From contig NZ_FMWU01000009.1 of assembly GCF_900103195.1 (NCBI RefSeq), positions 124,001 through 188,000 of the forward strand: 64,000 nucleotides of DNA, read 5' to 3'. How positions within the stretch are numbered: position 1 is the stretch's first letter; each line of letters opens with the position of its first letter. This DNA comes from Methylobacterium sp. UNC378MF. Lineage in GTDB: Bacteria; Pseudomonadota; Alphaproteobacteria; Rhizobiales; Beijerinckiaceae. Below the pieces are notes generated by a model that saw nothing but the letters and a program-made list of their open reading frames with translations, had not been told where the DNA came from and made no database searches. This document shows, one piece after another, positions 26,290-35,375 of the stretch. A program made the translations under genes and the position numbers.

Positions 26290-26640
26290 TCAGCGCATGA
26301 CGTGCCGGACGGACAGCACCAGCACGACGATCCGGAGGAGTGCCGACAGGCCGAACACGAAGGCGCGGAGGATTGCTGTCTCGAGCGCCGCGTGCGCCGA
26401 GCACCGATCCGGCGGTCGCAGCGCGCCGTCTCTCGGCGGAGGCGCCTTCTGCGCTCCGGCTGAGCGCCGCTCCGGCGTGGCGAGCAATCGCGTCAGGCTC
26501 TCCGGAAGCGGTGCAGGCTTGGGCTGCACGGCAGGCGCGAGTCTAGAGGGCGTCGCAACCGGGCGACAAGCCGTGTGGGCCGGATCCGGCCCTTCATCGC
26601 GACCGCCTCGCGCATGCGATTGGTGGCGTTCCGGCCCCAT
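26290..26640 (-). CDS. Possible small membrane protein
   Basis: An in-frame 116-codon stretch whose last 30 residues form a plausible membrane helix (ILRAFVFGLSALLRIVVLVL) before a basic end. The region before it is Pro/Arg-rich and protein-like from about TPSRLAPAV onward. The true start is unclear, and no family is recognised. Position, divergent from the epimerase gene, is compatible with a real gene, but the evidence is weak. Confidence 0.25.
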   Translation of the reverse strand: MGPERHQSHARGGRDEGPDPAHTACRPVATPSRLAPAVQPKPAPLPESLTRLLATPERRSAGAQKAPPPRDGALRPPDRCSAHAALETAILRAFVFGLSALLRIVVLVLSVRHVMR

Positions 26641-26685
26641 GCTACAGCTGGCCGTCGGCGGGCCGATCCGCCCGACGGACCGCGC

Positions 26686-27702
26686 ATGTCCCAGCCTCCA
26701 GTTCTGGTCACCGGCGTCGCCGGCTTCATCGGGAACCAGCTTGCCCTGCGCCTCCTCGAGACCGGCCGTCAGGTCGTCGGCCTCGACAGCGTCAACGCGT
26801 ATTATGACGTGCGGCTCAAGGAGGCGCGGCTTCGCCGCCTCGCGGACTTCGCGGGCCACAGCTTCCAGCGTCTCGACCTCGCGGATCGGGACGGGCTCGA
26901 CGCTCTGTTCCGCCAGCATCGCTTCCGGACGGTGGTCCACCTCGCGGCCCAAGCCGGCGTGCGCCATTCACTCACCGATCCCCATGCCTACGCGGCGAGC
27001 AACCTCGTGGGCTTCCTGAACATCCTGGAAGCCTGCCGCCATGGCGGCGTGGAGCACCTGCTCTACGCCTCTTCGAGTTCCGTCTACGGCGGCATCACCG
27101 CCATGCCGTTCTCGGTGCATCAGAACGTCGACCATCCGCTCAGCCTCTACGCCGCGACCAAGAAGGCGAACGAGCTGATGGCGCACAGTTACAGCCACCT
27201 CTACGGCCTTCCGACTACGGGCCTGCGCTTCTTCACCGTCTACGGCCCCTGGGGACGGCCCGACATGGCCCTGTATCTGTTCACCCGCGCCATCCTGGCA
27301 GGTGAACCGATCCGCGTGTTCAACGACGGGCAGATGCTGCGGGACTTCACCTACATCGACGACATCGTCGCGGGGATCCTGGCGCTGGCGGAGCATCCGG
27401 CTGCGCCGAACCCCGCCTGGAGCGGCGCCGCCCCAGATCCTGGGACCAGCGCCGCCCCTTACCGCATCTACAATATCGGCAATAACGAGCCGGTGGCGCT
27501 TTTGGATATGATCGCGCTCCTCGAGGCAGCGCTGGGCCGCAAGGCGGAGAAAATTCTGCTGCCGATGCAGCCCGGCGACGTTCCGGCAACCTACGCCGAC
27601 ATCGACGATCTCGTGCGCGATTCCGGCTTCCGGCCCGCAACGCCGCTGGAGATGGGGATCAACCGGTTCGTCGATTGGTATCGAAGCTATCACGACGTTT
27701 GA
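26686..27702 (+). CDS. NAD-dependent epimerase, UDP-glucuronate 4-epimerase type
   Basis: A 338-residue extended short-chain dehydrogenase. The NAD motif is GVAGFIG (residues 10-16) and the catalytic Tyr/Lys pair is in LSLYAATKKANE. The sequences GLDSVNAYYDVRLKEARL, GLRFFTVYGPWGRPDMALY and IRVFNDGQMLRDFTYIDDIV are typical of UDP-glucuronate 4-epimerases of the LpsL/CapI group, which make UDP-galacturonate for surface polysaccharide. Length fits the family. The start chosen gives the canonical N-terminal Rossmann strand. Confidence 0.87.
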   Translation: MSQPPVLVTGVAGFIGNQLALRLLETGRQVVGLDSVNAYYDVRLKEARLRRLADFAGHSFQRLDLADRDGLDALFRQHRFRTVVHLAAQAGVRHSLTDPHAYAASNLVGFLNILEACRHGGVEHLLYASSSSVYGGITAMPFSVHQNVDHPLSLYAATKKANELMAHSYSHLYGLPTTGLRFFTVYGPWGRPDMALYLFTRAILAGEPIRVFNDGQMLRDFTYIDDIVAGILALAEHPAAPNPAWSGAAPDPGTSAAPYRIYNIGNNEPVALLDMIALLEAALGRKAEKILLPMQPGDVPATYADIDDLVRDSGFRPATPLEMGINRFVDWYRSYHDV

Positions 27703-27717
27703 GGCATACCCGGCGAG

Positions 27718-27750
27718 GGCTCCGAGGGACCGCCGACGGTCCGGGGAGCC
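27718..27750 (+). terminator. Hairpin after the epimerase gene
   Basis: A two-part stem (GGCTCC with GGAGCC, and inside it GGACCG with CGGTCC) starting 16 bases after the stop codon. No T-tract follows, so termination is only probable. Confidence 0.35.
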
Positions 27751-27929
27751 AATTCGGCCGCACCGTGTTGAGGGAAGCGGCGACCGAGGAACGTCGCTGA
27801 CCTGCACACCGGTAGCGGCTTTGCCAGACTAGGCCGTTGCACCGGGCGGGCAGATTCATTTAGAGCTATTCCAGGCAGGAAAGCTCTGCCCGCATCGCTG
27901 CCGCGAGGGCGGCCAACAGGAGGAAATCC

Positions 27930-28295
27930 ATGCGTTCACTCGTTTTCGGCGCCGTCCTTGCCGTCGCCATGCCGCTCGCGGCACAGGCCCAGGAGGCCGG
28001 AGACGCGGCCGCCGGCGAGAAGGCGTTCGCCCCCTGCAAGGCGTGCCACAATTTCCAGAAGAACGGCGTGGGTCCCGACCTGAAGGGCGTCGTCGGCCGC
28101 AAGGCGGGCACCTACGAGGGCTACAACTACTCCGCCGCCCTGAAGAATTCCGGCATTACCTGGGACGAGGCCAACCTGCACGAGTGGCTGAAGAACCCGA
28201 AGGCGAAGGTCCCGGGCACCAAGATGATCTTCCAGGGCTATCCCGACGACAAGAAGATCAACGACGTCATCGCCTATCTCAAGACGCAGTCCTGA
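27930..28295 (+). CDS. Periplasmic cytochrome c (c550/CycM class)
   Basis: A 121-residue class I c-type cytochrome. Signal peptide residues 1-20 end in AAQA. The heme-binding CKACH is at residues 36-40 and the axial methionine is Met99 in GTKMIFQG, with the flanking GVGPDLKGVVGRKAGT typical of mitochondrial-like c550 proteins. It carries electrons in the periplasm, probably to a terminal oxidase. A very strong AGGAGG Shine-Dalgarno at 27918-27923 suggests high expression. It has no operon partner. Confidence 0.92.
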   Translation: MRSLVFGAVLAVAMPLAAQAQEAGDAAAGEKAFAPCKACHNFQKNGVGPDLKGVVGRKAGTYEGYNYSAALKNSGITWDEANLHEWLKNPKAKVPGTKMIFQGYPDDKKINDVIAYLKTQS

Positions 28296-28321
28296 GGCAT
28301 CGACGCGTTAACGCCGAAACT

Positions 28322-28345
28322 GGGAGCGGCAACCGAGCCGCTCCC
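28322..28345. terminator. Bidirectional hairpin between cytochrome c and ohrR-like genes
   Basis: Nine-base perfect arms (GGGAGCGGC and GCCGCTCCC) around AACCGA, located between two convergent genes. There is no U-run on either strand. Confidence 0.45.
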
Positions 28346-28362
28346 GGCCCTGTGGGAAGGCC

Positions 28363-28881
28363 CTATTCGGGAATAAGTCCTGCCTGAAGGCCGAGCCTGA
28401 GGGTGACGAGATCATGAAGCAGGTCCTTACGGCCCTGCACATCGAGGCCGGTCAGCCCTCCTGCCTCGTCGGGAATGCAGGCCAGTTCGCCGCGCAAGGC
28501 CTCGCCGGCCGGGGTGAGAAAGATGCTGACCTGGCGCTCGTCGACCCGGTCCCGCGCGCGACGGACCCGCCCCGAGGCTTCGAGGCGCTTCAGAAGCGGC
28601 GTCAGCGTCCCCGAATCCAGGAACAGCCGGTTCCCGATCTCCTTGACGGACAAACCGTCCTGCTCCCACAGCACCAACAGGACCAGATATTGCGGGTAGG
28701 TCAGTTCGTGGCGCCCGAGAAGATTACGGTAGGCGCGTCCGAACGCGTGCGCGGCGGCATAAACCGCGAAGCACAGCTGATTGTCGAGGCGCTGCCGCTC
28801 CTGCTGCGAAAGCTGGTCGGCAGGCGAATGCCCCGCCCGATCCGGCTCAGCGCCGATCTGCGAAGCCGTTGGGCCGGACAT
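28363..28881 (-). CDS. MarR-family regulator, OhrR type
   Basis: A 172-residue winged-helix regulator. The stretch LDNQLCFAVYAAAHAF places a reactive cysteine at residue 37, the position used by OhrR to sense organic hydroperoxides. The DNA-binding region is LTYPQYLVLLVLWEQDGLSVK, LFLDSGTLTPLLKRLE and the wing RARDRVDERQVSI. It has an N-terminal extension of about 25 polar residues and a longer C-terminus than typical OhrR. No ohr peroxidase gene is adjacent in the window, so its target may be elsewhere. Confidence 0.85.
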   Translation of the reverse strand: MSGPTASQIGAEPDRAGHSPADQLSQQERQRLDNQLCFAVYAAAHAFGRAYRNLLGRHELTYPQYLVLLVLWEQDGLSVKEIGNRLFLDSGTLTPLLKRLEASGRVRRARDRVDERQVSIFLTPAGEALRGELACIPDEAGGLTGLDVQGRKDLLHDLVTLRLGLQAGLIPE

Positions 28882-28951
28882 AGGAAAACTCTCTCTGGTA
28901 AAGACGGGCTCGCATACCGGTACGGCGATGGGCCACTCTTAGGCAGTTCGC

Positions 28952-28961
28952 TATACGTATA
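28952..28961. promoter_or_regulatory. Palindrome upstream of the ohrR-like gene
   Basis: A ten-base palindrome, TATACGTATA, followed by CAATTG, in an otherwise GC-rich region 71 bases upstream of the regulator start. OhrR operators are AT-rich dyads containing TACAATT, and TACAATT is present here at 28960-28966. It could be the autoregulatory operator. Confidence 0.35.
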
Positions 28962-29009
28962 CAATTGGGGCGCGCGGCCGGGATTGCCACGCGTTTTGCG
29001 CGGTGAACC

Positions 29010-29954
29010 TCAGCCATCCATCAATGGATGCAGATCCCGGACCATCGCCTTCAGGCGTTCATCAAGCACGTGCGTGTAGATCTGCGTCGTCGAGATGTCG
29101 GCATGGCCGAGCAGCTCTTGGACGACGCGCAGATCGGCCCCGTTCTGCAGGAGGTGACTGGCGAAGGCGTGGCGGAGCACGTGCGGGCTCACGCGGTCCG
29201 CATGCAGACCTGCCGCGGAGGCCAGGGCCTTGAGGTCGCGGGCGAAGGCTTGGCGGGTGAGATATCCGCTGTCGCTGTCGGCGGGAAACAGCCAGGCTGA
29301 CTCCTCCGGCACCGCAGGAAGATGTGCCGCCATGGCTACGCGGGCTGCCTCGGTCAGGGGGACGAGGCGCTCGCGGCCGCCCTTGCCCTTGACGATGAGG
29401 TAGCGCTCGCGGCTCGCGCCGGCCGCGCGCGGTAGGGCGACCAGCTCGGAGACACGCAGGCCCGTGGCGTAGAGTAATTCGAGCAAGCAGACCATACGGC
29501 GCGCACGGCAGGCCGGTCCCGGCGCCTGATCGGCGACAGCGGCGGCCTGCGCGGTCGCGAGCAGCCGGTCGACCTCCGCAATGGACAGCACCTTGGGCAG
29601 AACCCGGCCCCGGCGTGGACCGGAGACCGCGACGCTGGGATCGCTCTCGGCACCGCCCTCGGCGTAGAGGAACTTGTGGAAACCGCGGACGCATGACAGG
29701 CGCCGCGCCGCCGAGGACGCCTTGAGGCCGCGCGCTTCGAGGTCGATCAGAAAGGCCCGGAGCGTGCCGGCGTCCACGTTGCGGAGCGCGGTTCCCGAGC
29801 GGGCGAGGTAGTCGAGGTAATCCTCAAGATCGCGCCGGTAGGCGGACAGGGTGTTGAGGCCGGCGCCCCGCTCCGCGGCCAGCATGTCGAGGTACTCGGC
29901 GACCTCGGGGCAGGGCGCCGGGGCGGCTTCGCCGCTGCCCTGCGACTCCCTCAA
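29010..29954 (-). CDS. xerD: Tyrosine recombinase XerD
   Basis: A 314-residue site-specific recombinase. The N-terminal SAM-like domain includes LNTLSAYRRDLEDYLDYL. Catalytic residues are the arginine in ATGLRVSELVAL, lysine in KGKGGRER, HVLRHAFASHLL, and GHADISTTQIYTHV with the nucleophile tyrosine. It acts with XerC at dif to resolve chromosome dimers. The frame is open upstream, but a TTG at 29954 that overlaps the stop of the small membrane gene (TTGA) gives the expected length; the first ATG would cut into the core-binding domain. Confidence 0.9.
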   Translation of the reverse strand: MRESQGSGEAAPAPCPEVAEYLDMLAAERGAGLNTLSAYRRDLEDYLDYLARSGTALRNVDAGTLRAFLIDLEARGLKASSAARRLSCVRGFHKFLYAEGGAESDPSVAVSGPRRGRVLPKVLSIAEVDRLLATAQAAAVADQAPGPACRARRMVCLLELLYATGLRVSELVALPRAAGASRERYLIVKGKGGRERLVPLTEAARVAMAAHLPAVPEESAWLFPADSDSGYLTRQAFARDLKALASAAGLHADRVSPHVLRHAFASHLLQNGADLRVVQELLGHADISTTQIYTHVLDERLKAMVRDLHPLMDG

Positions 29955-30103
29955 CGGTTGCCCGGCTGGAGCTTTGAGGCCGGGATGGTCACGCTGATCT
30001 CCCGCGGCGTCGGCTGGACGAAGTTCGCGAGCGCGAACATCGCCGCAAAGACCAAACCCGCCAGGATCGCGAGGGTGGCAAAGAAACGGAACAGGGTCGG
30101 CAC
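29951..30103 (-). CDS. Small single-pass membrane protein
   Basis: A 50-residue protein, probably starting with GTG at 30103 (PTLFRFFATLAILAG). One membrane helix spans about residues 4-27. A conserved-looking tail follows (FVQPTPREISVTIPASKL). Its stop codon overlaps the proposed TTG start of xerD, suggesting translational coupling. The function is unknown. Confidence 0.6.
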   Translation of the reverse strand: MPTLFRFFATLAILAGLVFAAMFALANFVQPTPREISVTIPASKLQPGNR

Positions 30104-30370
30104 GTCGGTCGAACCTCGGGCAGACGGGCGCTGGCGGCGGGAAGGGGGCGGGCGAAGGCTTTCTCCGAGCCGCCGCCGGTGCCCGGGTTCGACCACGTGA
30201 TCGCGGCGCTGACAAGGCCCACAACGACACAGCGATGCGTTTCGCAGGGCGCTTGAATCGCGCTAAGAGCCTGCCGCAGGATGTGAGGCTGCCTGGCGAC
30301 GGACGCTCGGGCGCCGGTGAGGAGGCGGGGACGCCACACGGATGCGATGCAGGAGTCGATGCAGGAGGCC

Positions 30371-30970
30371 ATGAGCGGCGAGGAGGCGGGTGAACCGGTC
30401 GAGGCGCGTCTGCGCCGCGCGCTCGGTCTGCGCTCGATCGTGCTCGTCGGCCTCATGGGCGCGGGCAAGAGCACCGTCGGCCGACGCCTGGCAAGCCGCC
30501 TCGGGCTGATCTTCAAGGATGCCGATATCGAGATCGAGGCGGCAGCCGGCCTGACGATCCCCGACATCTTCGCGATCTACGGCGAGCCGAGCTTCCGCGA
30601 CGGCGAGGAGCGGGTGATCTCGCGGCTGCTCCGAGCCGGCCCCCTGGTCCTGGCGACAGGCGGCGGCGCCTATCTCCGCGAGTCGACCCGCGCCCGCATC
30701 GCAGAGTCGGCGGTCTCGGTCTGGCTGAAGGCCGATCTGGATGTGCTGATGCGGCGCGTGCGCAAGCGCGGCAACCGCCCGCTGCTCCAGACTGAGGATC
30801 CCGAGGCGACGATGCGGGACCTGATGGCCGTGCGCCATCCGGTCTATGCCGCAGCCGACGTGATGGTCATCTCCCGGGAGGTCTCGCACGACCGGGTCGT
30901 TCAGGACGTGCTGGAGGCCCTGGACGCGCATCTCAGCGGGGAAGGATCCATCCCCGTTGCCGCCCAGTGA
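30371..30970 (+). CDS. aroK: Shikimate kinase
   Basis: A 199-residue kinase phosphorylating shikimate in chorismate synthesis. Walker A is GLMGAGKST at residues 27-35. The shikimate-binding DADIE motif follows, then [10 protein letters not shown] and the glycine-rich LATGGGAYL. The lid has RKRGNRPLL. The start at 30371 is preferred because AGGAGG lies at 30363-30368; in-frame starts at 30347 and 30317 (GTG) are possible. It is divergent from xerD and followed after 19 bases by aroB, the usual Hyphomicrobiales order. Confidence 0.93.
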   Translation: MSGEEAGEPVEARLRRALGLRSIVLVGLMGAGKSTVGRRLASRLGLIFKDADIEIEAAAGLTIPDIFAIYGEPSFRDGEERVISRLLRAGPLVLATGGGAYLRESTRARIAESAVSVWLKADLDVLMRRVRKRGNRPLLQTEDPEATMRDLMAVRHPVYAAADVMVISREVSHDRVVQDVLEALDAHLSGEGSIPVAAQ

Positions 30971-30989
30971 CACCCGAGCGACCCGACCT

Positions 30990-32135
30990 ATGACCGAGCC
31001 GACACACCATCCGGACCTCCTGACCGTCCACGTGCCCCTCGACGCCGGCCGCGCCTACGACATCCTGATCGGGCGCGGGCTGATCGACACGGCGGGCACC
31101 ACCCTGGCCGCGCTCGGGGGCCGCCGGGCGGCGATCGTGACGGACGCGACGGTGGGCGCGCTCTACGCCGCACGACTGCGGACGAGCCTGGAGCGCGCCG
31201 GACTTCAGGTGGGCGTGGTGACGGTGGCACCGGGCGAGGCCTCCAAATCCTACGCGGGCTACGCGGAGGTCTGCGATGGGCTGCTGGCCCTGAAGGTCGA
31301 GCGTGGCGATCTTGTCGTGGCGCTGGGCGGCGGCGTGGTCGGCGACCTCGCCGGCTTCGCGGCCGCCACCCTGCGCCGGGGCGTGCGCTTCGTGCAGGTG
31401 CCGACGAGCCTGCTCGCGCAGGTCGATTCCTCGGTCGGGGGCAAGACCGGGATCAACGCGCCCCTGGGCAAGAACCTGATCGGCGCCTTCCACCAGCCGC
31501 GCCTCGTCCTGGCGGACACGGCCGCCCTCGACACGCTGTCCGAGCGCGAGATGCGCGCCGGCTACGCCGAGGTCGCCAAATACGGGCTGATCGCCGATCC
31601 CGGCTTCTTCGACTGGTGCGAGGCGAATTGGCGCGGGATCTTCGCCGGCGGTCCGGAGCGCGAGCAGGCGGTCGCCGCCTGCTGCCGCGCCAAGGCCGCG
31701 GTGGTCACCCGCGACGAACGCGAGGACGGAGAGCGGGCATTGCTCAATCTCGGCCACACCTTCGGCCACGCCCTCGAGCGTCTGACGGGCTACGATTCCG
31801 CCCGGTTGGTGCATGGAGAGGGTGTGGCGATCGGTATGGCACTCGCCTTCCGGTTCTCGGCCCGCCTCGGGCTCTGCGCCGGCCAGGATGCCGGCCGCGT
31901 CGCCAACCACCTCGCGCTCGCCGGCCTGCCGACCCGTCTGCAGGCCGTCCCGGGCGGATGCGGCGACGCCGAGGCGCTCGTCGACGCGATGAGTCAGGAC
32001 AAGAAAGTCCGCGACGGCGCCCTGACCTTCATCCTCGCTCGTGGCATCGGGCAGAGCTTTATCGCACCGGGCGTGGACCGGGCTGAGGTGGCGGCGTTCC
32101 TGCGCGACGAGTTGGCCTCGGACCCGGGCATCTGA
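30990..32135 (+). CDS. aroB: 3-dehydroquinate synthase
   Basis: A 381-residue enzyme converting DAHP to 3-dehydroquinate, the second step of the shikimate pathway. NAD-binding and metal-site landmarks are present: [33 protein letters not shown], the [20 protein letters not shown] stretch ([16 protein letters not shown]), [11 protein letters not shown] with two metal-ligand histidines, and [14 protein letters not shown]. The ATG at 30990 gives the standard length. Forms an operon with aroK. Confidence 0.94.
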   Translation: MTEPTHHPDLLTVHVPLDAGRAYDILIGRGLIDTAGTTLAALGGRRAAIVTDATVGALYAARLRTSLERAGLQVGVVTVAPGEASKSYAGYAEVCDGLLALKVERGDLVVALGGGVVGDLAGFAAATLRRGVRFVQVPTSLLAQVDSSVGGKTGINAPLGKNLIGAFHQPRLVLADTAALDTLSEREMRAGYAEVAKYGLIADPGFFDWCEANWRGIFAGGPEREQAVAACCRAKAAVVTRDEREDGERALLNLGHTFGHALERLTGYDSARLVHGEGVAIGMALAFRFSARLGLCAGQDAGRVANHLALAGLPTRLQAVPGGCGDAEALVDAMSQDKKVRDGALTFILARGIGQSFIAPGVDRAEVAAFLRDELASDPGI

Positions 32136-32244
32136 CGTCCGCAAGGTCCGGCTGCGGCCTTGCCTAACGCGGGCCGGGCCGCTATGAGCCTGCCACGTGC
32201 GGCGCCGGATATCGCGCCTCGCTGACGGTCCTATCGGGACCAGG

Positions 32245-32320
32245 GCCGCAATAGCTCAGCTGGTAGAGCACCTCATTCGTAATGAGGGGGTCGGGGGTTC
32301 GAATCCCTCTTGCGGCACCA
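32245..32320 (+). tRNA. tRNA-Thr (anticodon CGT)
   Basis: A 76-base cloverleaf. The acceptor stem GCCGCAA pairs with TTGCGGC, followed by encoded ACCA. The D arm is GCTCAGCTGGTAGAGC. The anticodon stem CCTCA/TGAGG holds the loop TTCGTAA, giving anticodon CGT for ACG. The T arm is GGGGGTTCGAATCCCTC. It stands alone. Confidence 0.95.
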
Positions 32321-32443
32321 CTTTCCCCGATGACTTAAGCCTCTTCCCGGAAGCTTTGTGGCGGCCGAGCCTCTGCCCGGTATCCTGCGCCGGTTTCGAG
32401 CCGCCGGGGCTGTGTTTTCAGGGTCGTGCGGCGCGTGGCTCGC

Positions 32444-34198
32444 TCATGCCATGGCCAGCACAGCCGCGATCATCGCCACCCCGACCGCGAGCCACGCCGC
32501 GTAATCGCCGATCAAGCCGCTGTGGAGGGCTTCCAGCGCCCGCGTCGGCGCCGACTGCGTCGCACGAACGGGCAGGACGAGGAGCGCCGGCAGGTGGTTC
32601 CGCAACAGGCCGTAGCCGGCCCCAGCCAGCGCGGCGGCCACGGACGCCCAGGGCAGCCAGCCTGGTCCCTCCGACACCGCATCAACCACCGGCCGGTGCA
32701 TGAAGGCCGACGCCGCCCGCGGAAGAGCGTGCTCGATCAGACCCGCCGGCACGCCCATATCGAGCGCGAGCAGAGCGCAGCACGGCCCCAGCATCAGCCA
32801 GAGCGGCCGATTGGCCTTCTCCCGCTCGTCCTCGCTCGGCGCCCCGGCCTCGTCGCCGGGATCGGGCCCGAGCCCGAGGAAGATGCGGCCTGCCGCCCGT
32901 AACACCGCCGCGCCGGTCAGAGCGGCGCCAATGACGCCGGCCACCAGCGCGATCCCGTGCCCCTGCTGCGCCAGCGCCCCCTGGATGAGGCGCGTGCCCT
33001 GGTCGAGCAAGCCGAGGGGCAAGCCACAGAGCAGCAGCCCGGCGAGAGCCATGGCGATCCCGGCCGGCCAGATCCCCCGGCCCAGGCCGCGCAGGGCGAT
33101 CTCGTCGATGCTGGCCTGGGTGGCGAGCAGGATGCCGGCGACCATGAACAGGGCGCCCTTCACCAGCCCGTGCCCCACCACGTAGACCAGCATCCCGCCC
33201 GTCCCGTCGACTGAGAGGGCGCCGAGACCGGTGAGCATGATCCCGGCATGGGAGATGGTCGAGAAGGCGAGCATGCGCTTGAGATGGCGCTGCAGGAGGG
33301 CCATCCAGCCGCCCAACAGCGCGGTGAAGCAGCCGAGGCCGATGAGGAGCGCCGGCAAGGCATGCTGGACCTGATCAGAGGCCCCGAAGACCACCGCGCT
33401 CACCTTCGCCAAGCCGAACAGCCCGAGCGAGACCATCGCTCCGGAGAAGATCACCGAGACCGGGCTCGGCGCCACGGCGTGGGCATCGGCGAGCCAGAAC
33501 TGGAACGGCACGATCGCGCCCTTGATCATCAAGGCCCCCGCCACGAGACAGAAAGCCCCGGCTACCACCGGATCGCGGCCTCCCCGGGCAACAGCAGCCG
33601 CGATGCCCTCGAAATCGAGCGTGCCGGTCTGCGCGTAGATCAGCCCGATGCCGCCGAGCATCAGGAAGCCCGCGAGGCTGTTGACCACCGTGAAATTGAT
33701 GGCGCCCGCGAGGCCCGATTCCGCCAAGTGGTAGGCCGTGAGCGCGAAAGCTGCGACGCTCATCACCTCGAACCACACGAACAGGTTGAACATGTCGCGG
33801 GTGAAGCAGAACCCGACCATGGCGGCCAGGAACAGCAGCATCAGAATGTGGAAGTGGCCGTGCGTGCGGTCGAAGAAGCCCCAGGCGAACACGAAGGTCA
33901 GGGCGTAGAGGAGGCCGATGAAGGCCGCGACCCAGCCGCTGGCCTCGTCCACCGAGAACCCGATCCCGAGATGGAGGCCGTCGCGCGGCTCCCAGCCGCC
34001 GAACCAGTAGACCAGGGGTCCGTCGGCGGCGCGCACCGCGATGACGCCGCAGAGCACCGCGACGGTGAGCGCCGATAGCGTCGCCAGGATGTCGGGCAGG
34101 CGAGCCGGCAGGAGATGCGCCGTTGCCAGCATCGCCGCGCAGATCACGAGCGGAATGGCAACCGGCAGCGGGAGGAGGGCCGCGGGGAAAGCGGTCAA
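32444..34198 (-). CDS. mrpD: Mrp-type antiporter subunit D (MrpD/NuoN-like)
   Basis: A 584-residue membrane protein of the proton-translocating NuoL/M/N-MrpA/D superfamily, with about 14 helices. Landmarks are FNLFVWFEVMSVAAFALTAY, the key lysine region LMIKGAIVPFQFWLADAHAVAPSP split by motif, HLKRMLAFSTISHAGIM and GHGLVKGALFMVAG. The proposed TTG start overlaps the mrpC stop (TTGA). As the only large antiporter-like subunit in this operon, it must carry whatever ion translocation the complex performs. It is the last gene of the operon. Confidence 0.85.
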   Translation of the reverse strand: MTAFPAALLPLPVAIPLVICAAMLATAHLLPARLPDILATLSALTVAVLCGVIAVRAADGPLVYWFGGWEPRDGLHLGIGFSVDEASGWVAAFIGLLYALTFVFAWGFFDRTHGHFHILMLLFLAAMVGFCFTRDMFNLFVWFEVMSVAAFALTAYHLAESGLAGAINFTVVNSLAGFLMLGGIGLIYAQTGTLDFEGIAAAVARGGRDPVVAGAFCLVAGALMIKGAIVPFQFWLADAHAVAPSPVSVIFSGAMVSLGLFGLAKVSAVVFGASDQVQHALPALLIGLGCFTALLGGWMALLQRHLKRMLAFSTISHAGIMLTGLGALSVDGTGGMLVYVVGHGLVKGALFMVAGILLATQASIDEIALRGLGRGIWPAGIAMALAGLLLCGLPLGLLDQGTRLIQGALAQQGHGIALVAGVIGAALTGAAVLRAAGRIFLGLGPDPGDEAGAPSEDEREKANRPLWLMLGPCCALLALDMGVPAGLIEHALPRAASAFMHRPVVDAVSEGPGWLPWASVAAALAGAGYGLLRNHLPALLVLPVRATQSAPTRALEALHSGLIGDYAAWLAVGVAMIAAVLAMA

Positions 34199-34602
34199 GA
34201 GGTGCTCTGCTCCCGGTCGCTCACTCGGCTTGCCCCTTGGCCGCGCCCGGATGTTCCGCCGGCGCGCATCGGCCGGAGCTTCTCCGGATCCAGGCTCCCG
34301 CCGCGTTTGTGAGCCTGGATCGTCAGGACGAGGAGCAGCGCCGTGAGCGTCGCGCCGACGACGATGTCGGTGAGCACCAGCGCCTGCATCACCGGATCGA
34401 CCGCGGGCGTGCCCGGCGGGTGATCGTAGAAGATCGGCGCGATGCCGCCCCAGCGATAGCCGAGGCCGAGCAGGAGCACGTAGGTCGCCGACTGGCAGAC
34501 GCCGAGGCAGCCGACGAGGTGGATGAAGTTGCGGCTGGTTGCGATGCCGTAGAGGCCGATCCCGAACAGCCACGCGGCGACCGCATAGGGCAGAACACTC
34601 AC
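34195..34602 (-). CDS. mrpC: Mrp-type antiporter subunit C (NuoK-like)
   Basis: A 135-residue protein with three helices: LPYAVAAWLFGIGLYGIATS, LGVCQSATYVLLLGLGY and VMQALVLTDIVVGATLTALLL. The conserved DPVMQALVLTDIVVG stretch is diagnostic of MrpC/MnhC. It starts with GTG overlapping the mrpB stop, and its own stop overlaps the mrpD start. A soluble tail of about 35 residues is longer than in typical MrpC. Confidence 0.87.
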   Translation of the reverse strand: MSVLPYAVAAWLFGIGLYGIATSRNFIHLVGCLGVCQSATYVLLLGLGYRWGGIAPIFYDHPPGTPAVDPVMQALVLTDIVVGATLTALLLVLTIQAHKRGGSLDPEKLRPMRAGGTSGRGQGASRVSDREQSTS

Positions 34603-35375
34603 GCGGATTCCTCCCCCGGCTCCTCAGCCTCGTCCGCCGCGCGGGTCTCCTCCATGAATTCCAGGAAGAGCTGCGTGAACCCGCCTGTCACGGCCAGAGC
34701 GACGCCCAGGTTCTCGACGAGCATCAGCCCTCCCGAGAACAGGTCGCGGAATATGCCGAGCGGCAGGATGTTCTGCATGAAGGCAGCACCGGTGAGCATC
34801 GGCACCAGTCCGCACAGAGCGAAAAGCAGCGCGCCGCCGCCCTCCAGAGCGTCAAGCCAGTGACTGTGGATAGCCTGCCGCCAGCCGGCATAGCCTTCGC
34901 CGAGGTAGATCAGCAGAGTACCGGAAGCGAGGATGACGCCGCCCTGGAAGCCGCCGCCGGGGGTAACGGTGGCGTGCAGAACCACGTACAGGCCGAACAG
35001 GGCCGTGAGCGGACCGGCGATCCGGCACGCGAGAATCACGGCTTCGGAGCGGGGGATGACGGCGCGGCCGGGCCGGCGCATGGCGTGCCCTGTGTTGCCC
35101 TCGCCGCGTCGGCCTCGCAGCAGCACGACGGTGCCGGTGATGGCGGCGAGCAGCATGAACTCCTCGCCGAGGGTATCGAGGCCGCGCAGGTCGAAGTTGA
35201 TGGCACTGACCATGTTGGCGACGTGCCGCGCCTCCGGGGTGATCGCGTTGATGCGTTCGCCGTACTGGGCGATCGTTGATCCGAAGGGCGGCAGTCCGGC
35301 GATCACCTCGGCTGCGCCGGGGAGCAGGACGAGAGCCGCGAGAGCAAGCAGCGCGATGCGGACGCGCGGGCTCAC
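34599..35375 (-). CDS. mrpB: Mrp-type antiporter subunit B with MbhE-like N-terminal module
   Basis: A 258-residue protein. Residues 1 to about 95 resemble the C-terminal module of MrpA/MbhE, with ARHVANMVSAINFDLRGLDT followed by LGEEFMLLAAITG. Residues about 110-240 are MnhB-like, with TALFGLYVVLHATVTPGGGF and GGVILASGTLLIYLGEGY. It starts with GTG overlapping the upstream stop. The domain order suggests that the last part of a split MrpA has been joined to MrpB. Confidence 0.83.
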   Translation of the reverse strand: MSPRVRIALLALAALVLLPGAAEVIAGLPPFGSTIAQYGERINAITPEARHVANMVSAINFDLRGLDTLGEEFMLLAAITGTVVLLRGRRGEGNTGHAMRRPGRAVIPRSEAVILACRIAGPLTALFGLYVVLHATVTPGGGFQGGVILASGTLLIYLGEGYAGWRQAIHSHWLDALEGGGALLFALCGLVPMLTGAAFMQNILPLGIFRDLFSGGLMLVENLGVALAVTGGFTQLFLEFMEETRAADEAEEPGEESA

